64,000 bases of DNA from Macrosoma leucophasiata (GCA_036365455.1 JAWQUS010000025.1:21550001-21614000); one strand, 5' to 3'. Shown: positions 10,205-19,897, counted from the stretch's first letter. Notes: generated from the sequence alone by a model not told the origin. A program made the numbers and translations.

Positions 10205-10395
10205 TTACTGGTGGAAGAACTCCAGTGACGGAGCTCGCGGGCATAGGCACCACCGCATTACCTAATATGCTTGCCGCTAAATGGTAGTGTTCAGCACTAT
10301 CGTGTTCCGGTCAGGTAGTAATGTGCGGCTCTGTAATTTCCGGCACAGAGGCGTAACACCTCAGGCCTCAGGAGTGGTAACGCATCTGCACTTTG
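10205..10395 (+). mobile_element. Family A retroposon, 3'-truncated
   Basis: The head is intact. The sequence stops after CGCATCTGCACTTTG and is joined tail-to-tail to an inverted A2 copy. Confidence 0.88.
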
Positions 10396-10555
10396 TTGTC
10401 ACCCCTGAGACCCAAATTGTTTTGTCTCTGTGATAGTTATTTCGAGTCCACATATTACCATCTAACTGGACGCTATCATCTGGCGGCAGATAGATTAGGT
10501 AATGGAGTGGTGCGTGCGCCCTCGAGCTACTACACTTAGAGCTCTACCACCAGTA
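10396..10555 (-). mobile_element. Subfamily A2 fragment
   Basis: A2 is a diverged relative of A, with TCTATCTGCCGCCA in place of ATACTTGCCGCTA and CTATCACAGAGAC in place of TTCCGGCACAGAGGC. This copy lacks the tail and forms a foldback with the preceding A copy. Confidence 0.8.
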
Positions 10556-10561
10556 AAATCA

Positions 10562-10774
10562 AATTATCTTTACTTATATTATACAGCTGAAGAGTTCGTT
10601 TGTTTGGTTGAACGCGCTAATCTCAGGAACTACAGGTCCGATTTGAAAAATCATTTTAGTGTTAAATAGCCCATTTATCGAGGAAGGTTTTAGGCTATAA
10701 TATAACATCACGCTATGACGATAGGAGAGGGTACGTAACATTGCACCCGCGCGAAGCCGGGGCCGTCCGCTAGT
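10562..10774 (-). mobile_element. Family I repeat (CCCGGCTTCGCGCGG head)
   Basis: Ends CCGCGCGAAGCCGGGGCCGT then CCGCTAGT on the plus strand. A reverse-orientation relative of 2302-2656. Confidence 0.72.
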
Positions 10775-10918
10775 GTTCAAATAAATAACCATTTCCAATA
10801 TTAAAAAAAGAAGAATAGCTTTCAAATGCACTTCAATTAAAGTGGACACAACACCATACAAAAGTGCATTACAATCGGAACTCTAGCAGTAACAAAATAT
10901 TCACATAAAAAAACATAC

Positions 10919-11080
10919 CTTCAAAATCCAAATTTCCAACGAACACAACACGATTCAAAAATCGAATTTCAATATCGTCACTATCACAATCACATTCAAT
11001 GGGAAAGCGAAAAGTTTTTCAATTTCACCGCTCCTTAAAACCGAGAACGCGTGCGTTAAGCACGGCGATCCGCGCCGAAT
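10919..11080 (-). other. Possible non-coding first exon with promoter
   Basis: Read on the minus strand, an initiator-like TCATTC (plus 11077-11082) is followed by GC-rich sequence with TTAACGC. A leader-like tract comes next, and then an excellent splice donor GAAG|GTATGT at 10919/10918. No repeat family covers it, which is unusual here. It could be the 5' UTR exon of a gene transcribed leftwards. No protein is encoded, and the inference rests only on the donor and initiator matches. Confidence 0.28.
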
Positions 11081-11451
11081 GAGTCCCGCACCTGTTGTGT
11101 TCATAGCTTAGGGTTGGTCTACATTGCTCGGAGGTCTGATATTTAGTTGAGATATTGAGTTATTTTTAGATTTCAATTCAAACGCTTTACCCTTCTCAAT
11201 ACAGTACAGTGTATAGCAGTATCTGTTAAACGAATGTTATGATTCATGTATTTCAGTTTTCAGATCAAAAGTTATTAGTGTTTTTTTAAGTTGAAGTGTG
11301 GTTATACGAGTATAACCGATAAGTGGTTACTTAGAGAAGAACAGATTAAGGCCCTTTAATGTAACTAATATAAGGACAAATAAAAAGTATTGTGTTAAGT
11401 ATGTTTGGTTTTGTATTCGTTTGTAGAATCATAGTGTTTTTTTTATTTCAG
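11081..11451. other. Unassigned stretch upstream of the possible exon
   Basis: No repeat or frame recognised. It would be the promoter-proximal region if the exon is real. Confidence 0.3.
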
Positions 11452-11709
11452 ACTAGCTGACCCGGCAAACTTCGTATTGCCTCAGAATGAAATAATGTGT
11501 CAAAGGTGTGATAGATACGGACTAATTGTATGGGAAAGTGAAATTGTGGTTTTTACTATTTACCTTCAATTTTTTCATATTTTCTTACCTTTTAATCCTT
11601 CCCTAAATATCCAAAAATCATTCAAAACCAAAATTAGCCCCGTTGGTCCAGGCGTTCTCGAGTTTTAGCGACACTAACGAACAGCAATTGATTTTTATAT
11701 TATATAGAT
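11452..11709 (+). mobile_element. Family I repeat (ACCCGGCAAACTTCG head), intact
   Basis: Begins ACTAGCTGACCCGGCAAACT and ends CAGCAATTGATTTTTATATT. It serves as the uninterrupted reference for copies at 39.8, 44.6 and 51.3 kb that have other elements inside them. Confidence 0.8.
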
Positions 11710-11836
11710 AAGTGTCAGTAAAATGTAACCAGGTGCATTTCTTCAGCAAAATCCAGCCGCAACCCTTAAAATTTGCAATTGTTATGGTGCCATTTGATGA
11801 GGCTATTTATTAAAAGGCAATAATGTCTTTAAATTT

Positions 11837-11992
11837 GCCACTCCTGAGGCCTAAAGTGTTATGCCTCTGTGCCGGAAATCACAAGGCCGTACATTACCAC
11901 CTGACCGGAGCACGATAGTGCTGAACACTACCATTTAGCGGAAAGTATATAAGGTAATGCTGCCTACGCCGGCGAGAGCTCTACCACCAGTT
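11837..11992 (-). mobile_element. Family A head half
   Basis: The tail half is missing. The head ends GAGCTCTACCACCAG. Confidence 0.85.
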
Positions 11993-12352
11993 AAAAATAA
12001 AAAGATTAAAAAAAATATATTACAACGATTTCTAAATAATATAGGAAATCATCAAAAATAACCTGAATGCGGATTTAACCTATTTCCATCTCGCTTCAAT
12101 GCAATTCCACCCTAACACGCACACTCTTACACAAAGCATTACCTGGATGCACACAATAAACACAATAATATTAATTGATGTTCCCGTGCATTGTAGCACT
12201 ATTTATACTTTCTTATAAACTCCTTGCTAGTGACGTCATACCATCTTACAACGATGGATTAATCAATACGAAACCACAAAATTATGTGTTGATTGGTGTA
12301 ATAAATACACAGAGCATAATTTGGACACACAAAAAGTGGACAGTGATATGAA
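11993..12352. other. Unassigned spacer
   Basis: AT-rich. No feature recognised. Confidence 0.3.
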
Positions 12353-12558
12353 TTTACGAAACTTTACACCTGTTATCTCCAAAGAGGTAGGCAGTAGCAT
12401 ATGCATGCATTTAAACATACATGCAAACACCCTCAATTCGCCAGTTATGTTTTGCCTCATAAAATAGATGGCGTGCCTGGTGACGTCTCCCGACACATCA
12501 CCAAACCCCGAGATACTGACAAACTCACAGAAAATGGAAAATACCTGTAGAACCTAGT
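12353..12558 (-). mobile_element. Family B SINE, head-truncated and degenerate
   Basis: Body similarity (GGTAGGCAG, AATTCGCCAGTTATGTTTTG) without the tRNA-like head. It stops where a family A head begins. Confidence 0.8.
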
Positions 12559-12561
12559 ATT

Positions 12562-12688
12562 TGGTAGAGCTCCAGTGACGGAGCTCGCGGGCGTAAGCCC
12601 CACCGCATTACATAATTTACTTGCCGCTAAATGGTAGTGTTCAGCCCTATCGTGTTTCGGTCAGGTGGTAATGTACGGCCCTGTAATT
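12562..12688 (+). mobile_element. Family A head half
   Basis: Stops at GGCCCTGTAATTT and is joined directly to the tail of an inverted full copy, giving a foldback. Confidence 0.85.
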
Positions 12689-12959
12689 TTTTTATGTAAT
12701 GGAAGTGGCAAACAAGCATGCAGTTCACATTGATGTTAAGTGATGACTGCAGCCTCATGAAGACCAAGGCCAAAATGCAGATGCCTTACCACTCCTGAGG
12801 CCTAAGGTGTTATGCCTCTGTGCCGGAAATTACAGGGCCGTACATTACCACTAGACCGGAACACGATAGTACTGAACACTATCATTTAGCGGCAAGTATA
12901 TTAGGTAATACGGTGGTGCATCCGCCCGCGAGCTCTGTCGCTAGAGCTCTACCACCAGT
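12689..12959 (-). mobile_element. Family A retroposon, near full length
   Basis: Tail at the left and complete head at the right, with a small internal deletion near ACTGCAGCC. A short (ATG)4 run follows at about 12964. Confidence 0.88.
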
Positions 12960-13378
12960 AAAATGATGATGATGACCATACACTACACTGCTTTTGGACG
13001 CACGGCACGAGTCGATTTATATTTGATAATATTTTTGACGAGTTTCCATATCGAGTAGACTGCGAAGTGTTTGTAAAAAAGGCGCCACAATAGCCAATCT
13101 ATGAATTTTTCTTTCTGTTGTTATTGTGATGTGGATAGCGTATCAATCGAATACTCGTTTGATATACAATTTTGCGCGATAGTATATTGGTATTGGCTGT
13201 TAGTTACCCGAATTGTTAGAGAAAAAAATAACTCAAAATTTTCGCTTATGATACAGAACCCTTTAACAGATCTGTGAAGTAAGCAGTGTAGTGAACTTAA
13301 TTTGATAATTTTTTAATAAAATTTTCTAATAAAAAAATATGTATATATATATAAAAATATATAAAATCATCAGTCATT
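12960..13378. other. Unassigned spacer
   Basis: AT-rich, with a TATATA stretch at about 13340. No frame or repeat recognised. Confidence 0.3.
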
Positions 13379-13584
13379 TTTTAATTTTAAAGAAAAATGG
13401 AAAGAAAAAATTGACTTCAGGCGAGACTCGAACTCGCGACCTACTGGGAATCTAGTCCAGCCGCTCTTCCAATTGAGCTACTGAAGCCCTGCCCGATTTG
13501 TCAAATCTTTCCTTCACATCTATTGCATTGCTTTATGGTAGCAGTAGCGCCATCTATTACCAACTATGCTAGTTAGGCAATCAT
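13379..13584 (-). mobile_element. Family D cloverleaf element, copy 2
   Basis: The cloverleaf is at 13413-13488 and nearly identical to copy 1, with both flanks conserved (GGAAAGAAAAAATTGACTTC on one side, TGCTAGTTAGGCAA on the other). One acceptor pair is altered (GAAGCC in place of GAAGTC). Confidence 0.8.
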
Positions 13585-13845
13585 CAGTCATATTTTAAAA
13601 TTGTTATACTAATTACAGTTGAAAAAATGTGTCGTTTCATTTAAATATTCTTATTAAATTAGTTACCCTAGATATACAAAATATTTAATAAACCTCGGTG
13701 TGCCGGCTCGGCTTATTAATTATTCACAGCCTATCTTTATAAATTACAGACAGACACGTAAAAGAAAATATATCATGTATTTATGTCACCTAGGTGAATC
13801 TCACAGCACTACATTGCCTACCGCTAACTGGTTAAATTCAGTCAT

Positions 13846-14062
13846 AAATAAATAAATAAATAAATACGCTTACACTCACAGCCCCACAACAGGTATAAAC
13901 CTGTGTCGTGGGTGCCGTTGTACACATACAACACATACACAAACACCCAGACCCGAAACAAATATCTGTAGGCCATACAAATATTTGTTCCGGTGCGGGG
14001 ATCGAACCCGCGACCCTTTGAATCAAACGGTGGTTTCGCACCGCTGGACTAACCGGGTCGTC
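13846..14062 (-). mobile_element. tRNA-headed SINE, family C, copy 1 (full length)
   Basis: The head at the right reads GACGACCCGGTTAGTCCAGC on the minus strand. It has a B box (GGTTCGATCCC) and CGCGGG/CCCGCG T-arm pairing. The body contains ATATTTGTATGGCC and ends in an (AAAT)n tail (13846-13864). Typical tRNA-derived SINE layout. Confidence 0.92.
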
Positions 14063-14155
14063 AAATAATCTGTATATCCAGTGCTATTTCATTCCTGTTC
14101 TAAATTACTGTCACTGATGTTAAATAAGTTAAAGCTCATAAGACTACTCTATTGT

Positions 14156-14416
14156 TACTGGTGGTAGAGCTCCAGTGACGGAACTTGCGGGTGTAGGCAC
14201 CACCGCATTACCTAATATACTTGCCGCTAAATGGTAATGTTCAAGAATATCGTGTTCCTATCACAGAAACACAACAACTATAGTCTCGACGCACGGGTGG
14301 CAACGTATCTGCATTTTGACCTCTGGTTGTTGTACCTGTGTAGATGTCTATAAGCTTCAGTCATCACTTCCATGTAAACTGTAGGATTGTTTGCCACCTT
14401 ATTTTTATAAAAAAAT
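14156..14416 (+). mobile_element. Family A/A2 intermediate copy
   Basis: The head matches A, while the middle (ATCACAGAAACACAACAACT) and the CTTATTTTTATAAAA tail resemble A2. Diverged and internally deleted. Confidence 0.8.
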
Positions 14417-14499
14417 GCAACAGGAAAAGAAAGGTTTTTTTGCTCAGCTCTGTATTTTCAGAAAAATCGGCTGTGACAGGCAAACAGACTGAAGAATGT

Positions 14500-14554
14500 T
14501 CTTGTAATGGGTTCGATTTTTCCTTCGAAGTATGTAACCCTAAAAAGTCAAGTA
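14500..14554. repeat. Left copy of a roughly 50-bp flanking duplication
   Basis: Contains ATGGGTTCGATTTT and ACCCTAAAAAGTCA. The same words recur at 14819-14866 beyond the intervening family A copy. Confidence 0.7.
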
Positions 14555-14560
14555 CTTTTT

Positions 14561-14813
14561 TTTATAATGGCAGTGGCAAGCAAGCATGCAGTTCACATTG
14601 ATGTTAAGTAATGACTGCCGCCTATGGAGACCCACACAAAGTCGGTAAAGAGGACCTCAGGATTTATGCCTTTGTGCCGGAAATAACAGGGTCGTACATT
14701 ACCACCTGACCGGAACACGATAGTGATCAACACTACCATCTAGCGGCAAGTATATTAAGTAATGCTACGCCCCCGAGCTCCGTCACTGGAGCTCGAGGAC
14801 GCTCTACCACCAG
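14561..14813 (-). mobile_element. Family A retroposon between two long direct repeats
   Basis: Complete but diverged, with a small duplication in the head (GGAGCTCGAGGACGCTCTAC). The flanking direct repeats of about 50 bp are far longer than an ordinary target duplication. Confidence 0.87.
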
Positions 14814-14818
14814 GTGAA

Positions 14819-14866
14819 TCTTGAAATGGGTTCGATTTTCCAGCAAAATAGAACCCTAAAAAGTCA
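14819..14866. repeat. Right copy of the roughly 50-bp flanking duplication
   Basis: Matches 14500-14554, with a 7-bp length difference and scattered mismatches. Confidence 0.7.
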
Positions 14867-15179
14867 GAGCAAAATTTATAAACGAAGATTAATTAATGAG
14901 CATTAATATCCAGATACTCCGAGGAATTGGGGTAATTCATTTAAGTTGGAAAGAGATTTTTTTCCGAAGCAATTTCAGGTGCTTTGATGTACTTTTCGAT
15001 AATCGGATTCCGACTTAGAGTTTTAGGGATTCGTTGACTAAATAGGTTCTGGGCTGTGAGGGATTGGGGTACCGCCCACTCAGTTTTTGTATGAGAATTT
15101 GCTGTAGATTTATTATTGTGAAAGTGGCCAGAACACAGTACACATTAAACGAATACACATTAATTATGTTGAATACAGT
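14867..15179. other. Unassigned spacer
   Basis: No recognised feature. The open frame from 15064 becomes meaningful only after it enters family L. Confidence 0.35.
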
Positions 15180-15376
15180 AACAACCAACCTGACCTACCA
15201 TGACCAAATAGGTCGAGTTCTGTCTGATGGTGGGGTCAAAAGTCTTAGGAATCGAGGTGCATGTATGAAGAGAATGATGAAGGTAGACGAAGCACGAGAG
15301 GTTTGTCAGAACCGGGATGTCTGGCGCTCTACACTCTCTGCCTACCCCGTTAGGGACCTGGCGTGAAGATACAAGA
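15180..15376 (+). mobile_element. LINE 3' fragment, family L, copy 2 (best preserved)
   Basis: Open reading into the C-terminal peptide SLRNRGACMKRMMKVDEARE, then VCQNRDVWRSTLSAYP, then a stop and GATACAAGATACATAC. The basic segment plus W-containing tail is consistent with a LINE ORF2 terminus. No upstream polymerase motifs remain. Confidence 0.62.
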
Positions 15377-15403
15377 TACATACAGTAACAACATAACGGC
15401 CCA

Positions 15404-15442
15404 TTTTTATGTTTTGAAAGTGGCAAATAAGCATGTAGTTCA
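15404..15442 (-). mobile_element. Family A tail fragment
   Basis: Only the tail-proximal TGGCAAATAAGCATGTAGTT remains. Confidence 0.7.
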
Positions 15443-15470
15443 AGTAAGTAAGTGTAGGAATATTTCGCCT

Positions 15471-15596
15471 CTTTACAAGAATAATGTGACATTTCATCTA
15501 AATCGTTCTTTATGAAATGCAACATTATTCTTACAATAATAACGTGACATTTCATCTAAATCGTTCTAAATGAAATGTCACATTATTCTTGTAAAG
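15471..15596. repeat. Foldback element with perfect 27-bp inverted ends
   Basis: The arms are 15471-15497 and 15570-15596 (CTTTACAAGAATAATGTGAC and onward, perfectly complementary). Inside, ACATTTCATCTAAATCGTTC occurs twice in direct orientation and there are further inverted segments. This looks like a small MITE or a foldback built by duplication. Confidence 0.8.
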
Positions 15597-15602
15597 AAAC
15601 GA

Positions 15603-15697
15603 TTTGTATGACCTACAGATATTTGTTTCGGATCTGGGTGTTTCTGTGTGTACACCAGCACCCACAACACAGCTTTATACCTAGTGTGAGGCTTGAT
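15603..15697 (+). mobile_element. Family C SINE, 5'-truncated
   Basis: Body only (GACCTACAGATATTTGTTTC, GCACCCACAACACAG). The tRNA-like head is absent. Confidence 0.8.
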
Positions 15698-15726
15698 TTA
15701 GAAACAAAAACACATTTATTATTATT

Positions 15727-16019
15727 ATTTTTTTTTTTATTTATGTAATTGAAGTGGCAAGCAAGCATGCAGTTCACATTGATGTTAAGTGATGACTGCA
15801 GCCTATAGATACCCACACAAATACCAAGGTCAAAATGCAAATGCGTTACCACTCCTGAGGCCTAAGGTGTTATGCCTCTGTGCCGGAAATTACAGGGCCG
15901 CACATTACCACCTGACCGGAACACGATAGTGCTGAACACTACCATTTAGCGGCAAGTAAATCAGGTAATGCGGTGATGCCTACGCCCGCGAGCTCCATCA
16001 CTGGAGCTCTACCACCAGT
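15727..16019 (-). mobile_element. Family A retroposon, full length
   Basis: Complete copy preceded by a (TTA)n/T-run at its tail. Confidence 0.9.
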
Positions 16020-16073
16020 AAAATCTTAACATCGCGTAAAATAATCCAAATTATTGTTTAAAGCTTATTTGCG

Positions 16074-16289
16074 ATTTTTTTTTATGTAACGTAAGTGGCA
16101 AACAAGCATGCAGTTCACATTGATGTTAAGTGATGACTGCAGCCTATAGACACCCACATGAAGACCAAGGCCAAAATGCAGATGCGTTACCACTCCTGTG
16201 GCCTAAGGTGTTATGCCTCTGTGCCGGAAATTACAGGGCCGTACATTACCACCTGACCGGAACACGATACTGCTGAACACTACCATTTT
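16074..16289 (-). mobile_element. Family A retroposon, head-truncated
   Basis: The tail and body end at AACACTACCATTTTA. The head is missing. Confidence 0.87.
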
Positions 16290-16601
16290 AATCATAAATA
16301 ACATCTACTAACAACTTGCTATAGTTTAAGAAGCATAAATTCTACGCAAAGTGATTAATGAGATAAATATAATACAACTTAACTATATATGCACAACTTT
16401 AACTCATTAACATTCCGCCGAGCGTAGACGTGCTACGTAAACTCTACACACGTAGACGTTGCGTAGCAGTGCTACGGTGGAGATAAAATCATGAATTATT
16501 ACCACAGTGAATGGAAAATGTGTTGAAACACGATGGAGAAATAATTTAAATATAGAACGTTATTTCTTGCTTATATTCCCTCGAAGTGAAAGGTAGAGAT
16601 A
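16290..16601. other. Unassigned, with inverted GTAGACGT motifs
   Basis: Around 16415-16485 CGTAGACGT and GTGCTACG words recur in both orientations (CCGCCGAGCGTAG and GTGCTACGGTGG). Otherwise featureless. Confidence 0.35.
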
Positions 16602-16613
16602 AATGCATGCATA

Positions 16614-16910
16614 ATAATGTTGGGCAAGAGTCTCTTCCCTTTTTGAGAGGAGGCCTGGAGCTTACTCCACCACGCTGCTCCAATGCGGGTTGGTGGAGAT
16701 AAGGGTTAGTGGCCAACCCGCTGTCGGATTTTTTCAAACCGCCCATAAGGCCCCCGACCAGGTTTGACGACTGCTATCTATCGATAGCACGGAAATGCGC
16801 ATTTTAATTTGCCACTAGCAGTCACCCATCACACACCCGACCGCGCCCGTATCGCCTAACCGAGTAGATCGCTTCCGATCTACACCAGCCGCTGGCCCAT
16901 GCGCTCTTGC
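16614..16910 (-). mobile_element. 5S rRNA-derived SINE, family E, copy 1
   Basis: On the minus strand the head GCATGGGCCAGCGGCTGGTG precedes a segment with clear 5S rRNA-like signals: GTTAGGCGATACGGGCGCGG aligns to the 5S box A region, and GATGGGTGAC to box C (diverged here). The tail is (ATT)n. A perfect 12-bp target duplication AATGCATGCATA flanks it at 16602-16613 and 16911-16922. It has internal deletions. Confidence 0.85.
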
Positions 16911-16922
16911 AATGCATGCATA

Positions 16923-17423
16923 GCTTGATAAAATATTTTTATAAGTTTGCCCAAACAATACGTCTTCGTAATCATTTAGTCTGGCGTCGGGTCATGACGA
17001 CCCCATCGCCCACACGCGGAAGAATTCTCTTCAACTGGACAAGAATTATTTCGCTAGTGTCAGACAACAGAATTATGGCGGTTAAAACATAAACAATGAT
17101 TAGTAAGAGCACTAAGATGGGCAGAAGCGTCCTGGGATAAAACTACCGCCACTGCGATCGCCAATCCGCATGCCAAGCGTGGCGATTTTGGCATGTTTTA
17201 TAATAATAATATAATATAATAATTTATTGCAAAAACATTTTTACAATGGTTAATATTGAATCCATAGATTGCCGAACTAGTCTACACTATATTTCGGAAA
17301 TCAGTGGCTTCTCCGAGTTATAACTTAACTTAAAAATATTTTGTCATTAAACATTAAACAAGGTAGATATATCAAGTAATCAAAATTTTTACAAAGAAAG
17401 GTGAGTATGTGAGTGAGTGAAAA
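16923..17423. other. Unassigned stretch
   Basis: No frame or repeat recognised. AT-only runs around 17205-17225. Confidence 0.3.
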
Positions 17424-17486
17424 AGTGTGTGTGTGTGTGTGTATGTGTGTGTGTTTGTTTTTGTGAGTGTATATATATATGTGTGT

Positions 17487-17545
<59 letters not shown>

Positions 17546-17572
17546 AGTGTGTGTGTGTGTAATAACTGTGTG
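17424..17572. repeat. Long (GT)n microsatellite
   Basis: About 150 bp of GT repeats with occasional AT and GA interruptions. The His/Thr and Cys/Val open frames across it are artefacts of the repeat. Confidence 0.97.
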
Positions 17573-17667
17573 TATCAGAAATCGTGTACGTCTATACCTC
17601 GCCATATTATGAAAAAAACAGATTTGCTAACATAACTTCAATACCATCATATGTTCCCCTTATGGAG

Positions 17668-17734
17668 AGGCTTTGGTCTATCAGTGGACATCTTCCGGCA
17701 TGGTGATGGACATACGAGTATGATGATGATGATT
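17668..17734 (+). mobile_element. Short RTE-type 3' end
   Basis: GAGGCTTTGGTCTATCAGTG resembles the conserved GAGGCCT...CAGTGGACGTC end of the RTE copies. It is followed by a run ending GATGATGATGAT. Only about 65 bp remains. Confidence 0.6.
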
Positions 17735-17802
17735 AATCATTTAGACGCAGCAACGCTTGGCGTAATTAAGCAAATATTGTTATGTGAGATATTTTTTTTT
17801 AT

Positions 17803-17843
17803 CGTGTCATGGGAACATATTCAAGACATGTTCCCATGACACG
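17803..17843. repeat. Perfect 16-bp hairpin
   Basis: Arms CGTGTCATGGGAACAT (17803-17818) and ATGTTCCCATGACACG (17828-17843), with a 9-nt loop. No flanking U-run suggests a terminator, and the function is unknown. Confidence 0.85.
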
Positions 17844-17881
17844 TATGAAAACTTTGAAATAAAACAAATGTTAACATTTTT

Positions 17882-18168
17882 CTGGTGATAGAGCTCCAGT
17901 GACGGAGCTTGCAGGCGTAGGCACCAACGCATTACCTAATATATTTGCCGCTAAATGGTAGTGTTCAGCACTATCGTGTTCCGGTCAGGTGGTAATGTAC
18001 GGCTCTGTCATTCCGGCACAGAGGCCTAACACCTTAGGCCTCAGGAGTGGTAACGCATCTGTATTTTGACCTGGGTCTTTGTGTGGGTGTCTATAGGCTG
18101 CAGTCATCACTTAACATCAACGTACACTGCATGCTTGTTTACCACTTCAATTACATAAAAAAAAACAA
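17882..18168 (+). mobile_element. Family A retroposon, full length
   Basis: Head CTGGTGATAGAGCTCCAGTG to tail TACATAAAAAAAAA. Confidence 0.9.
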
Positions 18169-18204
18169 AATTAGAAATTGCGCAGACAAAGGAGTATGAT
18201 ATTT

Positions 18205-18415
18205 TATTTTTAAAGAAAAATGGAAAGAAAAATTTGACTTCAGGCGAGGCTCGAACTCGCGACCTACTGGGAATCTAGTCCAGCCGCTCTTCCAATTGAG
18301 CTACTGAAGCCCTGCCCGATTTGTCAAATCTTTCCTTCACATCTATTGCATTGCTTTATGGTAGCAGCAGCGCCATCTATTACCAACTATGCTAGTTAGG
18401 CAACCGATATAATAG
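18205..18415 (-). mobile_element. Family D cloverleaf element, copy 3
   Basis: The 76-nt cloverleaf at 18236-18311 is nearly identical to copies 1 and 2, including both flanks up to GTTAGGCAACCGATATAATAG. Confidence 0.8.
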
Positions 18416-18472
18416 ACTTTTCAGTTTATTGAATATCGTAAAGAAGTCGCTTTTACCCTTAATAATTGTTTT

Positions 18473-18523
18473 TATATTATTTCACAAGCATGTGTTAATG
18501 CGAAATAATATAAAAACGAGTAT
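18473..18523. repeat. Palindromic segment associated with family D
   Basis: TTTTTATATTATTTC and GAAATAATATAAAAA form a 15-bp inverted repeat around ACAAGCATGTGTTAATGC. The same segment directly follows the cloverleaf at 3340-3384 but here lies about 60 bp away on the far side. Confidence 0.72.
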
Positions 18524-18746
18524 GATATTATTTTATATTTTTATTTTAATTCTTATGAAGTACATAGAATCAATAAATTAAACGATACGCCCACTAGCAT
18601 GCATTTGACAACACAATAAATTACGTTCTCATTGTAAATGACATAATGTCAAACATAATTATATGTGCTGTGTACCAGCCTGTGGTAAGACGATTTCACC
18701 ATTGAGGTTGGTTGTAGAATTCAAACTTAGTTATGTTATATGCATA

Positions 18747-18931
18747 TGGTGGTAGAGCTCTAGTGACCGAGGTCGTGGGCGTAGACACCACCGCATTACC
18801 TAATATACTTGCCGCTTAATAGTACTGTTCAGCACTATCGTGTTCCGGTCAGGTGGTAATGTACGGCCCTGTGATTGCCGGAACAGAGGCATAACACCTT
18901 AAGCCTCAGGAATGGTAACACATCTGAATTT
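18747..18931 (+). mobile_element. Family A retroposon, 3'-truncated
   Basis: The head is intact. It ends after AACACATCTGAATTTG, where family P begins. Confidence 0.85.
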
Positions 18932-18934
18932 GTT

Positions 18935-19400
18935 TTCCTTTTAATTTCAATATATTTGGCTACTATCCGTAACTTTTAATTTCTAACAACAATCGTTAAG
19001 TCGGTAGGGGGGGGACACTTGACTCTAACGAAAATTGGCCGTTTAATGCTTAATAAGTTACGAACAGTTAACTTAATCGAAAAATGATATTTCCACACAC
19101 TTAACATTTAAAAAAGACATATCCAACGAGATCCCACACTATATAGAAAACGAAAAATAAATAATTATCCGCGCGTTTCATGTATGCAATTATAGGGAGG
19201 TACCCTAAATTAAAAGAAATATATATTTTTATTTTACCACTTTTTTCGGCCAAATTAAGTTGTATACTTGCGCCAAATTTCAAGCATCTAGTACTAACAG
19301 TTTTTGCGCTAAACCGAGGACTGACAGACAGACAGACAGACAGACATGGCGAAACTATAACGGTTCCTTGTTTACTACGGAACCCTAAAAGGGCCACGGT
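18935..19400 (-). mobile_element. Family P repeat, unoccupied copy
   Basis: The right end is TACGGAACCCTAAAAG, i.e. AGGGTTCCGTA on the minus strand. The body contains (ACAG)n and TTGCGCCAAATTTCAAGC. It aligns on the minus strand to the two halves of P that flank the RTE insertion at 27.4-30.5 kb and gives the empty-site sequence. GGGTTCCGTA repeats are widespread in Lepidoptera, but their transposition class is not evident. Confidence 0.75.
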
Positions 19401-19549
19401 AAATTTGAACATTCTAGCATTTTTAGTTTCTTATATTTTGTAGGAACCCGCACCGAGGTGGCTGGTCACTACAGGGGACTGACAGGTAGTCAGACGATTT
19501 AACGATGCGTTCGTAAATAGGCAGCAACAAATACAATGCACACACGTAC

Positions 19550-19700
19550 CTTGGACTGCTGACTGCACTCGATGATCCTCCACCAGCTTATACAGGGATT
19601 CGTGTCGTAGGTAGAAAGACGAAATTTGCGTTATGTGCGAAGCGCGCGCGATGACGATGACAAGTGAACACGTTTGGTTTTGAATCTGACACTTGACAGT
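19550..19700 (-). other. Possible exon with consensus splice donor
   Basis: Read leftwards, the sequence reaches GTCCAAG|GTACGTG (exon end at 19550). The tract upstream is not repeat-derived and is open in one frame (containing HESLYKLVEDHRVQSAVQ), but no upstream acceptor is clear. It might be a first exon or a chance donor. Confidence 0.22.
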
Positions 19701-19897
19701 CAGCTCCAATGTTTGACGAGTGGCAGAATTACCCTTAAAAGTTGGTAGTTGCCATTAACCAAAAGAAAGAAAGAAAGAGTACGGTGTGAATTCCAGTCTT
19801 TTGAGCCTGGTTTGCCACCGCCGTAGATACGTGTTGCATCGTTAAGAATTTAATAATATGATAACGAAACAGATTTCGTGATGGGACAGTGAGTGAT

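Noticed and set aside
17372..17635. His/Thr-rich and Cys/Val-rich open frames
   Set aside because: They are translations of the (GT)n microsatellite.
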